Shown here in pieces: positions 26,822-35,449 of a stretch of DNA of 64,000 nt. Under the pieces are notes generated by a model. The model was not told the origin of the DNA. It did not search any database and saw nothing but the letters and a program-made list of their open reading frames with translations. Within the stretch, counting starts at the first letter, position 1, and each line of letters begins with the position of its first letter. The stretch is from Bacteroidota bacterium. Its GTDB lineage: Bacteria; Bacteroidota; Bacteroidia; Bacteroidales; F082. The DNA lies in NCBI GenBank assembly GCA_018830105.1, contig JAHJTC010000004.1, forward strand, positions 310,001 to 374,000, in the 5' to 3' direction. The translations under genes were made by a program, and so were the position numbers.

Positions 26822-27310
26822 TTAATAGGGGATTTTTTGATCACTTGCATTCCATAACGTAAATACCTGAACAGCATCCTGTTGCAAAAGCTGTAAACTT
26901 TTTATATCGCGATCAATGGGTTTTAAAGGTACTTGTTGATAAATATAGGAATCATCAAAACCGGCTTTGGCAGCATCTTCGCGTGAGGCAGCAAAATAAA
27001 GATGCGATGGCCGGGCCCAGTAAATTGCTCCCAGACACATAGGACATGGTTCGCAACTGGCGTAAATTTCGCAGCCATCCAACTGAAAGCTGTTCAGATT
27101 TTTGCAGGCATCTCGTATGGCTACAATCTCGGCATGCGCTGTAGGATCGTTTGTTGAAGTCACCAGGTTGGCTCCTCTGCCTATAATTTCTCCATTTTTA
27201 ACAACAATAGCACCAAATGGTCCGCCTTTTCCACTGTTTAAATTTGAGGCAGCTAATTTAATCGCTTCCTGCATAAATTTCTCCCTGCTCTGATCCCTGT
27301 TTTCCTGCAT
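26822..27310 (-). CDS. Nucleoside/guanine deaminase (CDA superfamily)
   Basis: 162 residues. Zinc site motifs: HAE (PTAHAEIVAIRDAC) and PCPMC (ASCEPCPMCLGA). The C-terminal FDDSYIYQQV stretch is like that of bacterial guanine deaminases (GuaD) rather than tRNA adenosine deaminase TadA. It would convert guanine to xanthine in purine salvage, in the cytoplasm. It starts 29 bases after aat in the same run. Confidence 0.88.
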   Translation of the reverse strand: MQENRDQSREKFMQEAIKLAASNLNSGKGGPFGAIVVKNGEIIGRGANLVTSTNDPTAHAEIVAIRDACKNLNSFQLDGCEIYASCEPCPMCLGAIYWARPSHLYFAASREDAAKAGFDDSYIYQQVPLKPIDRDIKSLQLLQQDAVQVFTLWNASDQKIPY

Positions 27311-27339
27311 ACCTATTTTTGGTGTAAAATTAGTAAATC

Positions 27340-28065
27340 TTAATTTCTGATGTTATCAAAACTAAGCTTTAAGAGTTTTGCTGTGCCATTTCCCCAATTT
27401 CCCTGAAGTGTTGGCTCCGCTAAATAATGCGCTAAAAGCTCAATAAAATGCGCTCTTTCAATGGCGTAAGCACCTAAACTTTTTAAATGATTGGTTTCCT
27501 GTTGAGCGTCAATTAAGGCAAAGTCATGTTCTTTCATAAAATTAACGAAGTGATAAAATGCCAATTTTGAAGCATTATTTACCTTGTAGAACATAGATTC
27601 GCCAAAGAACACTTTTCCCAGCGAAAGCCCGTAAAGTCCACCAACGAGTTCATTATCCATAAAAATCTCAAAGGAATGCGCCAAGCCGATTTTATGCAAT
27701 AGAATAAAAGCTGTTTTGAGATCATTTGTTATCCATGTCCCTTCCTGACCCTGTCGGGGCATCGACCCGCAAGCACTTATAACCTCTTCAAATGCAGTAT
27801 CAATTTTTATTTCATACTGAGAATCACGCACTATTTTTTTTAGGCTTTTTGAAGTTTTAAAATCAGCGGGCTTCAAAATCATGCGTGGATCGGGCGACCA
27901 CCACATAATGGGATCGTCTTCGCTAAACCATGGAAAAATCCCAAGGGAGTAGGCCTTGATTAACCTTGGAATGCCAAGATCACCTCCAATGGCCAGCAAG
28001 CCCTCAGCAGTTGATTGCTGTACTGGTGGAAAATCCTCATTATTAAATATAAAGCTAAACGACAT
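27340..28065 (-). CDS. aat: Leucyl/phenylalanyl-tRNA-protein transferase
   Basis: 241 residues, full length. Aat signatures: GLLAIGGDL, GIFPWF, PIMWWSPDPR, SCG...QGTWIT-like QGQEGTWITNDL, SFEIF, LVGGLYGLSLGKVFFGESMF and IDAQQETNHLKSLGA. It adds Leu or Phe to proteins with N-terminal Arg or Lys, marking them for ClpAP/ClpS degradation. Its ATG overlaps the stop of the deiminase gene by one base (TAATG). Confidence 0.96.
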   Translation of the reverse strand: MSFSFIFNNEDFPPVQQSTAEGLLAIGGDLGIPRLIKAYSLGIFPWFSEDDPIMWWSPDPRMILKPADFKTSKSLKKIVRDSQYEIKIDTAFEEVISACGSMPRQGQEGTWITNDLKTAFILLHKIGLAHSFEIFMDNELVGGLYGLSLGKVFFGESMFYKVNNASKLAFYHFVNFMKEHDFALIDAQQETNHLKSLGAYAIERAHFIELLAHYLAEPTLQGNWGNGTAKLLKLSFDNIRN

Positions 28066-29690
28066 TAGGATGAAACAATTAATTTGGCACGGAAAGTATG
28101 CGCAATAGTCTCAATAACAATCATATAAGTTCCCGGTTTAAGCCCTGTTGAAAATGACTTTTCTTGCGTGTTTTTAACACTCCAGACTTCTTGTCCCTGC
28201 ACATTGAAAATGCGTAATTGTTTGATAATTGGTGCATCAAACTCATAAAGTGTAAAATCTCCATTGCCAGGTTGCGGAACAATATTTACCGTATTGAAAG
28301 ACGCTTTTTTTTCGGATAAGTCAACACCATTAAACCAAAATGAATAATATCCGGCCGGTGCCGACAGGGGATAAGTAGTGCTGTTATCGCCCGATTCTGC
28401 TTCAAAATAATAGTGTACGGTATCGTTCGGGAGTAATCCTTCGATAATGCCGGTGTATTGCGGACAAACGATATAAACCGGAACGCGCTGAAAATATCCG
28501 TCATTGATTTTGTAGTGAAGCCACAAACTGTCGATTGGCACAATAGATTCGGTGAGACAATATAAATAGTAATCCTGGCTGTAATCCTGGCTTCCAAGCA
28601 CTTTTTTATGGATTATCCGCATAAAATTCTCAGCAGGGACTTCGCGCGTTATGCAGTGAATGGCTCCTCCAAGAATTGTAAGCATTTGGGCATCAACCAT
28701 GATTATTTTGTAGCCGGGCATTGCATCACGATAGATGGCATAAGCCTGCTGATCGCACTCGGGCAAGCCATAGGAAGGGACAATAACCGTATTATTGATG
28801 GTGAGTGAGTTGGTGTAGGTTCGCATTTCGTCGTCCCAGCTCGTGGCATAACTGCCGTCGGCCTTTGGCGGAGCAGGAATGCGGATAATTTCATAGGGCT
28901 TCCCAAAATGGCTATATAGCCCGGAAAGCAGATCGACATTTTCTTCAACAACGGCATAATCAGGAACATATTCCGGATAGGAGGATACCATTATAGTTTC
29001 GTAATCAAGTATTTTCATAAACATATCCACATGCTTCCAAATGCCACCGCCACTGTTGTCCAGACTTTCCATAAACACAAAATCCTGTAGATTGAATTTT
29101 TGAATAAGCTGGTTTTTTATCTCTTCAGGAGTGTATTGTGGGTTTTGATCGAATACCCGCTTTGAAGCAAAGCCGCGACTCAGCCCATCGAAGATCAGGT
29201 TGCCACCTTCTATTTCCAGATCAAGTTGCTGTTGTTCCCAGCTCCAAAGATTTGCAATCTGCGAAGGTAAGGAGTCGTCTTTTGGGCGTCCGTACGCGCT
29301 GTAACCGGCATCCATAACAAAACGTTCGGCTCCCTGGCCAAAATCACCGTATAGAATCATCGGTCCAAAGTCTCTGATCCACAAAGTCTCTGTGTAACCT
29401 GGAATAAAGGAGAGATTCATTGGCAAAACACCGCGACTATATAGATATGCGCGAATTTCAGCCGTGTCAGCAGGAGCAGATTCCGGGTAATAAATGATCC
29501 AAACCTGTGCAGTCTGTTGCACCGCTTTGGCAATATTTGCAGTTATAGAATCCCGCGACGGACTGTAATCCCATACTAAAAGCACTCCTTCATTTTTCTC
29601 GAACTCAGTAGGATTGTAGATGTTTGATTGACTGAAGACCAATGAATTAGCTAACAAAAGCCAAAGGATGCCCGAAATAATTTTTCTCAT
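28065..29690 (-). CDS. Secreted peptidylarginine deiminase-like enzyme with type IX secretion domain
   Basis: 541 residues. A signal peptide (1-20) is followed by an agmatine deiminase/PAD-fold domain (about 25-365) with Asp107 (WIRDFGP), His220 and Asp222 (KHVDMF), Asn294 (TYTNS) and the nucleophile Cys346 (GGAIHCITREVP). A beta-sandwich region follows (about 375-455) and a C-terminal sorting domain (about 465-541) with PQPGNGDF, LRIFNVQGQEVW and LKPGTYMIVIE. This is the architecture of Porphyromonas gingivalis PPAD. It probably converts arginine or peptidyl-arginine to citrulline plus ammonia at the cell surface. Peptide versus free arginine or agmatine specificity cannot be told from sequence alone. 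Confidence 0.9.
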   Translation of the reverse strand: MRKIISGILWLLLANSLVFSQSNIYNPTEFEKNEGVLLVWDYSPSRDSITANIAKAVQQTAQVWIIYYPESAPADTAEIRAYLYSRGVLPMNLSFIPGYTETLWIRDFGPMILYGDFGQGAERFVMDAGYSAYGRPKDDSLPSQIANLWSWEQQQLDLEIEGGNLIFDGLSRGFASKRVFDQNPQYTPEEIKNQLIQKFNLQDFVFMESLDNSGGGIWKHVDMFMKILDYETIMVSSYPEYVPDYAVVEENVDLLSGLYSHFGKPYEIIRIPAPPKADGSYATSWDDEMRTYTNSLTINNTVIVPSYGLPECDQQAYAIYRDAMPGYKIIMVDAQMLTILGGAIHCITREVPAENFMRIIHKKVLGSQDYSQDYYLYCLTESIVPIDSLWLHYKINDGYFQRVPVYIVCPQYTGIIEGLLPNDTVHYYFEAESGDNSTTYPLSAPAGYYSFWFNGVDLSEKKASFNTVNIVPQPGNGDFTLYEFDAPIIKQLRIFNVQGQEVWSVKNTQEKSFSTGLKPGTYMIVIETIAHTFRAKLIVSS

Positions 29691-29708
29691 AGTATTTTTC
29701 GAATAGAT

Positions 29709-30902
29709 TCAATATTTGAATGCGTTTAAAGCTTCAAGTAGCATATCCAAAGTTTTTTTAATCTCTGATTCAGTGATCGTTAACGGAGGAGCAATACGAA
29801 AGGCGTGTTCGTGAAAAAGAAACTGATCTACAATTAGCCGATGTTGTTGAAGGTGTTTCAATAATTTTCCAATGGGGATGGATGGTTCCAACTCAATACC
29901 AAGCATCAGCCCTTTGCGTCGGATGCTTTTTATCATGGGTAGCGGAAGGAGCACTTCTTCAAAGGCGTTGCCTTTTTTATCGGCATTTTCAATAAGGTTT
30001 TCCTGGAGCAGGACTTCAAGAGATGCCAATGATGCTGCACAACTTACAGGATGTCCGCCGAAAGTTGTGATATGGCCCAATTCGGGCTTGTTGGTAAGGG
30101 TTTGCATATGAGCTTTTGATGCGGCAAAGGCTCCCAAAGGCAATCCGCCACCCATCGCTTTGGCCATACACAAAATATCGGGAATTACGCCGAAATGCTC
30201 GAAAGCAAAAAGGCGGCCTGTGCGCCCAAATCCCATTTGAATTTCGTCGAAAATTAGTAAAGCACCCGTTTCGTCACAGCGTTTTCGAACTGCTTTTAAA
30301 TAACCTTCAGTCGGTAGAATTATCCCTGCTTCGGCCTGTATTGGTTCAATCAAAACACAGGCTGTGCGGCAGCTAATTTGCTCGATTTGCTCAAAATTAT
30401 TGAATTCAATTTGTTTTATTCCCGGCAGTAATGGCCTGAAAGCCTGCTTTAAATTTTCGTTACCTAACATTGAAAGTGCTCCTGCAGTGCCACCATGATA
30501 AGAATTTTTAAAACTAATCATTTCCATACGGCCTGTAACACGCTTGGCAAGTTTTAAGGCGCCTTCAATGGCTTCGCTTCCAGAGTTTACAAAAAAGATC
30601 GAACTCAGGGATTCCGGCAACAAGGAGGTGAGTTTGGCAGCGAGCTGGGTTTGCGGTGATTGTACAAATTTGCCGTAAACCATGGTATGCATATAGCGGT
30701 CGAGCTGGTTTTTTATGGCACTAACCACATGGGGATGGAGGTGCCCTGTATTGCTTACCGAAACGCCGGAAACAAGGTCAACATAGGCATTGCCTTGATC
30801 GTCATAAAGATAAATCCCTTTGGCGTGCGTGATTTCCAGGGGGTGATCTACAACTGAAGGCAGCCCCAAATGTAACTGAAATAATTGCCGGTTCGAGAGC
30901 AT
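29709..30902 (-). CDS. Class III PLP-dependent aminotransferase (acetylornithine/ornithine type)
   Basis: 397 residues. Family marks: [40 protein letters not shown], the PLP-contacting Asp in [14 protein letters not shown], and the Schiff-base lysine in [14 protein letters not shown]. The [14 protein letters not shown] stretch fits acetylornithine/4-aminobutyrate aminotransferases. Donor specificity is unresolved. It is first in the run ending at 24483 and lies 18 bases upstream of the deiminase gene, so a joint role in arginine/ornithine metabolism is possible. Confidence 0.92.
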   Translation of the reverse strand: MLSNRQLFQLHLGLPSVVDHPLEITHAKGIYLYDDQGNAYVDLVSGVSVSNTGHLHPHVVSAIKNQLDRYMHTMVYGKFVQSPQTQLAAKLTSLLPESLSSIFFVNSGSEAIEGALKLAKRVTGRMEMISFKNSYHGGTAGALSMLGNENLKQAFRPLLPGIKQIEFNNFEQIEQISCRTACVLIEPIQAEAGIILPTEGYLKAVRKRCDETGALLIFDEIQMGFGRTGRLFAFEHFGVIPDILCMAKAMGGGLPLGAFAASKAHMQTLTNKPELGHITTFGGHPVSCAASLASLEVLLQENLIENADKKGNAFEEVLLPLPMIKSIRRKGLMLGIELEPSIPIGKLLKHLQQHRLIVDQFLFHEHAFRIAPPLTITESEIKKTLDMLLEALNAFKY

Positions 30903-30913
30903 AATTTTTCCAG

Positions 30914-30942
30914 CAAAGCTATCAAAATTTATAAAATTTCAA
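30914..30942 (-). promoter_or_regulatory. Promoter of the aminotransferase-deiminase run
   Basis: On the minus strand TAGCTTTG (30921-30914) is a TAnnTTTG element, with TTG (30942-30940) 18 bases upstream as a -33 element. The predicted start of transcription is only a few bases before the ATG at 30902. Confidence 0.55.
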
Positions 30943-31056
30943 TTCATCTTATTGAAAGCGGTATAACAACGACCCGAATGCGATTCTTCAAAATGAAAAA
31001 TGGAACTTTTCACATGATGCGGCCAGCTTTATCACAGTGCAATTGATAAAAGCCAT

Positions 31057-31064
31057 TACTTTTG
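31057..31064 (+). promoter_or_regulatory. -7 element of the SDR gene
   Basis: TACTTTTG (TAnnTTTG), giving a leader of about 65 bases before the ATG at 31138. It faces away from the aminotransferase promoter. Confidence 0.5.
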
Positions 31065-31137
31065 CAAAAGTTGTTTTTGAATGTCGAAATTCAAGCTCAG
31101 CTGACTATTTCACAGGTTTGAATCTGAAAAGAATACC

Positions 31138-31962
31138 ATGAATACCTTAAAAAATAAAGTAATTATCGTTACCGGCGCTTCTTCAGGAATAGGTGAGGCA
31201 CTGGCTTTTGAAGCGGCATCGCGCGGTGCAAAAATCATATTGGCAGCACGTAACGAACAAAAACTTCAAGTTTTATCGACTGAGCTAAAAGCTAAGGGAG
31301 CAGCAGTGCATTATTTGAAAACCGATGTAAGTGTAGAGGTTGATTGCAAAAATCTGGTAGCAGAAACCCTAAAAACCTTTGGCAGGATAGATGTTTTGAT
31401 TAATAATGCCGGCGTTTCGATGCGTGCATTATTCAATGAAACGGATTTGTCGGTTATTAAAAAGCTTATGGACACAAACTTTTGGGGAACTGTGTACTGC
31501 ACAAAATATGCATTGCCTCATCTTATTGAGCAGCATGGGAGCGTTTCGGCAGTTTCTTCTGTTGCAGGATTAAAAGGATTGCCCGGCCGCACCGGATATT
31601 CTGCTTCAAAATTTGCTATTCTGGGTTTTATGGAAGCCTTGCGCATAGAAAACCTGCATACCGGATTACATGTTTTGATGGCTTTTCCCGGTTTCACGGC
31701 ATCAAATATCAGGAATACCGCGCTTGCCGCTGATGGGAGTCAGCAGGGAGAATCGCCGCGCGATGAAGCCAAGATGATGACAGCCCGGGACGTTGCCAAC
31801 TATCTGCTGAATGCCATCGAAAAAAGAAAACGATCATTGGTACTGACCCGACAAGGAAAGCTGACGGTTTTTCTAAACAAAATAGCCCCTTCTTTGGTTG
31901 ATAAATTGGTCTTTAACCACATGGCAAAAGAACCTGATTCTCCTTTTTCCAGCATGAAATAA
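31138..31962 (+). CDS. Short-chain dehydrogenase/reductase
   Basis: 274 residues. Classical SDR: dinucleotide motif TGASSGIG (residues about 13-20), NNAG (INNAGVS), catalytic Ser in SAVSSVAG, YSASK (Tyr and Lys), then PGFTAS. The residue after the second strand (AARNEQKL) suggests NADP preference. The C-terminal extension (about 235-274) resembles DHRS7B-like/membrane-associated SDRs. The substrate is unknown. It is a single gene with its own promoter. Confidence 0.9.
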   Translation: MNTLKNKVIIVTGASSGIGEALAFEAASRGAKIILAARNEQKLQVLSTELKAKGAAVHYLKTDVSVEVDCKNLVAETLKTFGRIDVLINNAGVSMRALFNETDLSVIKKLMDTNFWGTVYCTKYALPHLIEQHGSVSAVSSVAGLKGLPGRTGYSASKFAILGFMEALRIENLHTGLHVLMAFPGFTASNIRNTALAADGSQQGESPRDEAKMMTARDVANYLLNAIEKRKRSLVLTRQGKLTVFLNKIAPSLVDKLVFNHMAKEPDSPFSSMK

Positions 31963-32066
31963 CATTTCATAATTGACACAATTAAACGCTTTAACTTTCA
32001 CAAATTAAGCGTGTTACTTAATATAGCACATTAACAACATCTCATAAAAACTACGGCTCGATCACG

Positions 32067-33959
32067 ATGACAAACCTACTTTCTGTTGATTCTATTTCTA
32101 AGTCTTTTGGAGACAAAGCGCTCTTTGAAAATTTGAGTTTTGGGCTGCAGCAAGGCGATAAATCAGCCCTGATCGCTGCCAATGGAACGGGTAAAACAAC
32201 CTTGATGCGTCTGCTTACCGGAAAAGACACACCGGATACAGGCATCATTACCTATGCCGATGGCATTAGGATTGGTTTTTTGGAGCAGCAGCCCGATTTT
32301 GATCCCAACTTAAGTATCGAAGAGCTTATCAATAGCGGGCATACTGAGTTGATGCAGGCAATTAGAAACTATGAAGCAGCAGTTCAGCAGCAGGCCAGTT
32401 CATCTGCCGAAACGGCAAAAAGTCTGGAAAATGCATCTGCAGAAATGGATCGCTTGCAGGCCTGGAATTATGATCAGCGCATGAAGCAATTGCTCACCAT
32501 GTTTGAAATTACCGATCTCAATCAACGAATTGACAGCCTTTCGGGTGGTCAGAGAAAACGATTGGCATTGGCATTGGTATTGCTTGATGAACCGGAACTT
32601 CTTTTGCTTGATGAGCCGACTAACCACCTTGATATTGGCATGATAGAATGGCTTGAGCGCTATTTGAGCCAGGCCAATATCACGCTATTGATGGTTACAC
32701 ACGACCGCTATTTTTTGGACCGTGTTTGCAACAATATCCTTGAAATGTATCAGGGTGAAATGTTTCATCACAAAGGCAATTATGGGTATTATCTGCGTAA
32801 AAGCGAGGAACGCGAAGAAAATCTGCGCATTGCTGCCGAGAAAGCCGGACAACTATTGAAACATGAGCAACAATGGATGCGTCGCCAGCCAAAAGCCCGA
32901 ACCACCAAATCGAAAAGTCGCATTGATGCCTTTTATGAATTGAAAGAAAGGGCAAATCAAAAAAGAAGCCAGCAGCAACTTCAGCTTGAAGTAAGCATGC
33001 AGCGTTTAGGTGGCAAGATATTGGAAATGAAACAAGTAAGCAAATCCTATGGTGATAATATTATACTTGATGAGTTTGATTATCTGTTTACCAAAGGCGA
33101 ACGAATTGGCGTTATTGGAAAGAATGGGGTAGGTAAATCAAGCTTTTTAAACCTTATTACCGGAAAAGAAAAAGCCGACAAGGGAGAGGTTATAAGCGGC
33201 GATACCGTAGTTTATGGCTATTATACGCAGGAGGGCTTTCGGTTTTCGAGTGAGAAAAAAGTCATTGAAGTAGTTAAAGACATTGCCGAAGTGCTGCCCA
33301 TGGGTGACGGTCGCAGCCTGACGGCTTCACAATTGCTTTCCTGGTTTTTATTCCCTCCTAAAATGCAGCAACAGCAGGTTTCATTGCTTAGCGGAGGTGA
33401 GCAGCGCAGGCTCTATCTGTTAACCGTGTTGGTGCGTAATCCAAATTTTCTCATTCTCGATGAGCCAACAAACGACCTCGACTTGCTCACTTTACAGACT
33501 CTTGAAGCATTTTTGCAGCAATATAAAGGCTGTTTAATTGTGGTTTCGCACGATCGCTATTTTATGGATCAAGTTGTAGATCAGTTATTTGTGTTTGAAG
33601 GAGAGGGGGTAATAAGGGGATTTGTCGGCAATTATTCTGAGTACAAAAGCAGAATAGAAGAGACACAACGGATTGAAAAAGAGGAACAGGCGTCTCAGTT
33701 AAGTCAACAAAAAAAAGAACAGCGAAACGCAACACCTAAGCAGTTACGCAAGAAAAGGTCGTATAAAGAGGAGAAAGAATTTGAAAAACTGGCTGGCGAG
33801 CTTGAAAAGCTGGAAAATGAAAAAGGACAGCTAACAGAAAAACTCTCAACATTATCTGATTATCAGGATATTGAAACTGCTGCCAAACGAATAGAAGAGA
33901 TTAATCTAACAATTGATGAAAAAGAAATGCGCTGGCTTGAGCTGGATGAACTGGGTTAA
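32067..33959 (+). CDS. uup: ABC-F family ATPase, Uup type
   Basis: 630 residues with two ABC domains: Walker A AANGTGKTT and GKNGVGKSS, signatures LSGGQRKRLALA and LSGGEQRRLYLL, Walker B LLLLDEPTNHLD and LILDEPTNDLD. A linker with charged helices joins them, and a C-terminal coiled coil (about 540-630, rich in Lys/Glu) marks it as Uup rather than EttA or YbiT. No membrane domain is present. Uup-type proteins act on ribosomes or on DNA-repair intermediates rather than in transport. Confidence 0.93.
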   Translation: MTNLLSVDSISKSFGDKALFENLSFGLQQGDKSALIAANGTGKTTLMRLLTGKDTPDTGIITYADGIRIGFLEQQPDFDPNLSIEELINSGHTELMQAIRNYEAAVQQQASSSAETAKSLENASAEMDRLQAWNYDQRMKQLLTMFEITDLNQRIDSLSGGQRKRLALALVLLDEPELLLLDEPTNHLDIGMIEWLERYLSQANITLLMVTHDRYFLDRVCNNILEMYQGEMFHHKGNYGYYLRKSEEREENLRIAAEKAGQLLKHEQQWMRRQPKARTTKSKSRIDAFYELKERANQKRSQQQLQLEVSMQRLGGKILEMKQVSKSYGDNIILDEFDYLFTKGERIGVIGKNGVGKSSFLNLITGKEKADKGEVISGDTVVYGYYTQEGFRFSSEKKVIEVVKDIAEVLPMGDGRSLTASQLLSWFLFPPKMQQQQVSLLSGGEQRRLYLLTVLVRNPNFLILDEPTNDLDLLTLQTLEAFLQQYKGCLIVVSHDRYFMDQVVDQLFVFEGEGVIRGFVGNYSEYKSRIEETQRIEKEEQASQLSQQKKEQRNATPKQLRKKRSYKEEKEFEKLAGELEKLENEKGQLTEKLSTLSDYQDIETAAKRIEEINLTIDEKEMRWLELDELG

Positions 33960-33986
33960 TCAGGACGGCTTGCATTGAAATAGTAG

Positions 33987-33994
33987 TAATTTTG
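33987..33994 (+). promoter_or_regulatory. -7 element of the DUF2750 gene
   Basis: TAATTTTG (TAnnTTTG) ends 7 bases before the ATG at 34002, so the transcript would be nearly leaderless or start at the second ATG (34011). Confidence 0.45.
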
Positions 33995-34001
33995 CTTTAA
34001 A

Positions 34002-34349
34002 ATGATAAATATGACTGATAGCGAACGTTTTGAACAATTTATTCAGGCGATAAGTGCTGCCGAGCAAATTTGGTTGCTTCAGGCCGATGATGGTTTATTT
34101 GCAATGGTCGAAGATAAGTTGGGCAATGCCTATATGCCTGTTTGGTCCAGCAAAGAAGCCTGCACCGAGGCATCAAAAGAGGAGTGGAGTGATTATGCTG
34201 TCGAATTCATGCCGATAAATGAATTTTTGAATTGGTGCAAGGAATTAGCCGAAGACGAAATAAAGCTGGGCGTTGAACCAGATATAAATGGCAGGCTTTT
34301 ACCTGTTGAACCTACTGTTTTTGCTGATATTCTGCGGCAGCTTAAGTAA
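34002..34349 (+). CDS. DUF2750-family small protein
   Basis: 115 residues, acidic and soluble, with no signal peptide. The pattern IWLLQADDGLFAMVEDKLGNAYMPVWSS matches my recollection of DUF2750, a family of small proteins with unknown function. Start ATG 34002; ATG 34011 is an alternative that would give a longer leader after the promoter element. It is followed by about 600 bases without a gene. Confidence 0.75.
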   Translation: MINMTDSERFEQFIQAISAAEQIWLLQADDGLFAMVEDKLGNAYMPVWSSKEACTEASKEEWSDYAVEFMPINEFLNWCKELAEDEIKLGVEPDINGRLLPVEPTVFADILRQLK

Positions 34350-34652
34350 GTGATTAATGTTTCGCGCTTTATTTAAGGCGCTGGATATTAGAGGCAAAGG
34401 AAGTGTTTTTTTTTGATAATCAAAGCCATCACTTGACACAGCTCCGGGCCGAAGCCCCCAAATTTTGGGGTATGGGAGGCGGAGATATAAAACCACCAAC
34501 TCCGCCTGATCTAAAAGTGCTTCTCATCAAACCTGTGGAAAATGAATAGAATTGAGGTTAAGGTTAAGAAGGAAAATCTACTCAACCTCAATATTAACCT
34601 CAGCCTGAGATTATTTCTCGCTTGGTATAGTAAAAGCTGGTCTCAGTTTTAT

Positions 34653-34670
34653 TTGTGAAATATTTAACAC
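34653..34670. promoter_or_regulatory. Rex-like operator 1 upstream of hydCBA
   Basis: TTGTGAA-ATAT-TTAACAC matches the Rex consensus TTGTKAA-N4-TTAACAA at all but the last base. It lies about 300 bases upstream of hydC, so it might act with the proximal site by looping or control a distal promoter. Confidence 0.55.
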
Positions 34671-34912
34671 AAAATTAGCCTTTCCCTATTGCTGTAATTG
34701 TTAGTTCATCTGGCTAATTTGATTTCTTCAATTTTTAATGGATTAACACTTTCTCAAGTGGAGTTTTTAAAAAATAGCTATAAAATATTTTTAATATATT
34801 GATATTAAGTAGTATATCCAGTTATTGAAAGACTAAAAAAAAATCCGGTTTACATTTTCAGTCCCATTAAAAGTGATAATTTAGTGTAGGAGGCATGTGT
34901 AAATGCTTTTAT

Positions 34913-34930
34913 TTGTTAACTAATTAACAC
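34913..34930. promoter_or_regulatory. Rex-like operator 2, promoter-proximal, upstream of hydCBA
   Basis: TTGTTAA-CTAA-TTAACAC has 13 of 14 half-site bases of the Rex consensus and ends 20 bases before the ATG at 34951. The preceding ATTTG run suggests overlap with the promoter, the place expected for repression that is lifted at high NADH. Confidence 0.7.
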
Positions 34931-34950
34931 TAAAATAAAAATTGGGAAAT

Positions 34951-35448
34951 ATGGAAGAATTCGCTTTAACTAAGATTGTAAACCACCATGGCACAGAACG
35001 GGAAAAACTGATGCCAATTCTCCAGGAAATCGTGGACAAACAAAGCTACCTTTCTGATGATGATATGGTTAAGGTTGCCAATGCCTTACAGCTGTCGGCA
35101 GCAGAAGTATATGGTACAGCATCATTCTATAGTTTTTTGCCAACTCAAAAGCGTGGAATTTATGTGATTAGAGTTTGTAAGTCGATTATTGCAAGGATGA
35201 AAGGAAGCCAGGAAGTGTTGCAGGCAATTTCTGATCAGTTAAACCTTAAGCCGGGAGAAACAACTGCTGACGGACTTTTTAGTTTGGAGGAAGTAAATGA
35301 TATTGGATGGAGTGATCATGAGCCCGCCATGTTGATAAATGATAAGGTTTATACCGATTTAACTCCGGAGAAGGCCACCCGAATTATTTCTAAATACCTG
35401 GAACAGGCGAGCCAGTCGAAATTGAGTTTTAACCCTACACAAAACTAA
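34951..35448 (+). CDS. hydC: NuoE/HydC-like hydrogenase subunit lacking its [2Fe-2S] ligands
   Basis: 165 residues from ATG 34951 (a TTG at 34942 extends the frame but is less likely). The N-terminal helical bundle and thioredoxin-like fold of NuoE are clear (VYGTASFYSFLP, TADGLFSLEEV, MLINDKVYTDLTP). The cluster normally bound by C-x4-C and C-x3-C is missing: only Cys76 remains, with Ala81, Asp117 and Ser121 at the other ligand positions, and it is the only cysteine in the protein. It should be a structural partner of HydB rather than an electron carrier. It lies one base ahead of hydB. Confidence 0.88.
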   Translation: MEEFALTKIVNHHGTEREKLMPILQEIVDKQSYLSDDDMVKVANALQLSAAEVYGTASFYSFLPTQKRGIYVIRVCKSIIARMKGSQEVLQAISDQLNLKPGETTADGLFSLEEVNDIGWSDHEPAMLINDKVYTDLTPEKATRIISKYLEQASQSKLSFNPTQN

Positions 35449-35449
35449 A

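Larger units (their letters stand above)
34350..34950. other. 600-base regulatory region upstream of hydrogenase operon, with inverted repeats
   Basis: The left part (34440-34610) is dense in inverted repeats: CCCCAAA/TTTTGGGG at 34456-34470, a perfect 8-bp pair AGGCGGAG (34477-34484) with CTCCGCCT (34500-34507), and GAGGTTAA (34553-34560) with TTAACCTC (34593-34600). The right part is AT-rich and contains two Rex-like operators (34653-34670 and 34913-34930). I see no convincing protein-coding frame. The repeat cluster could be a REP-like element, a terminator region for the DUF2750 gene, or part of a structured leader. Confidence 0.6.

Noticed and set aside
34299..34499. 66-codon minus-strand frame across the inverted-repeat region
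   Set aside because: It spans the DUF2750 gene end and the repeats; the translation reflects the repeats, not a protein.
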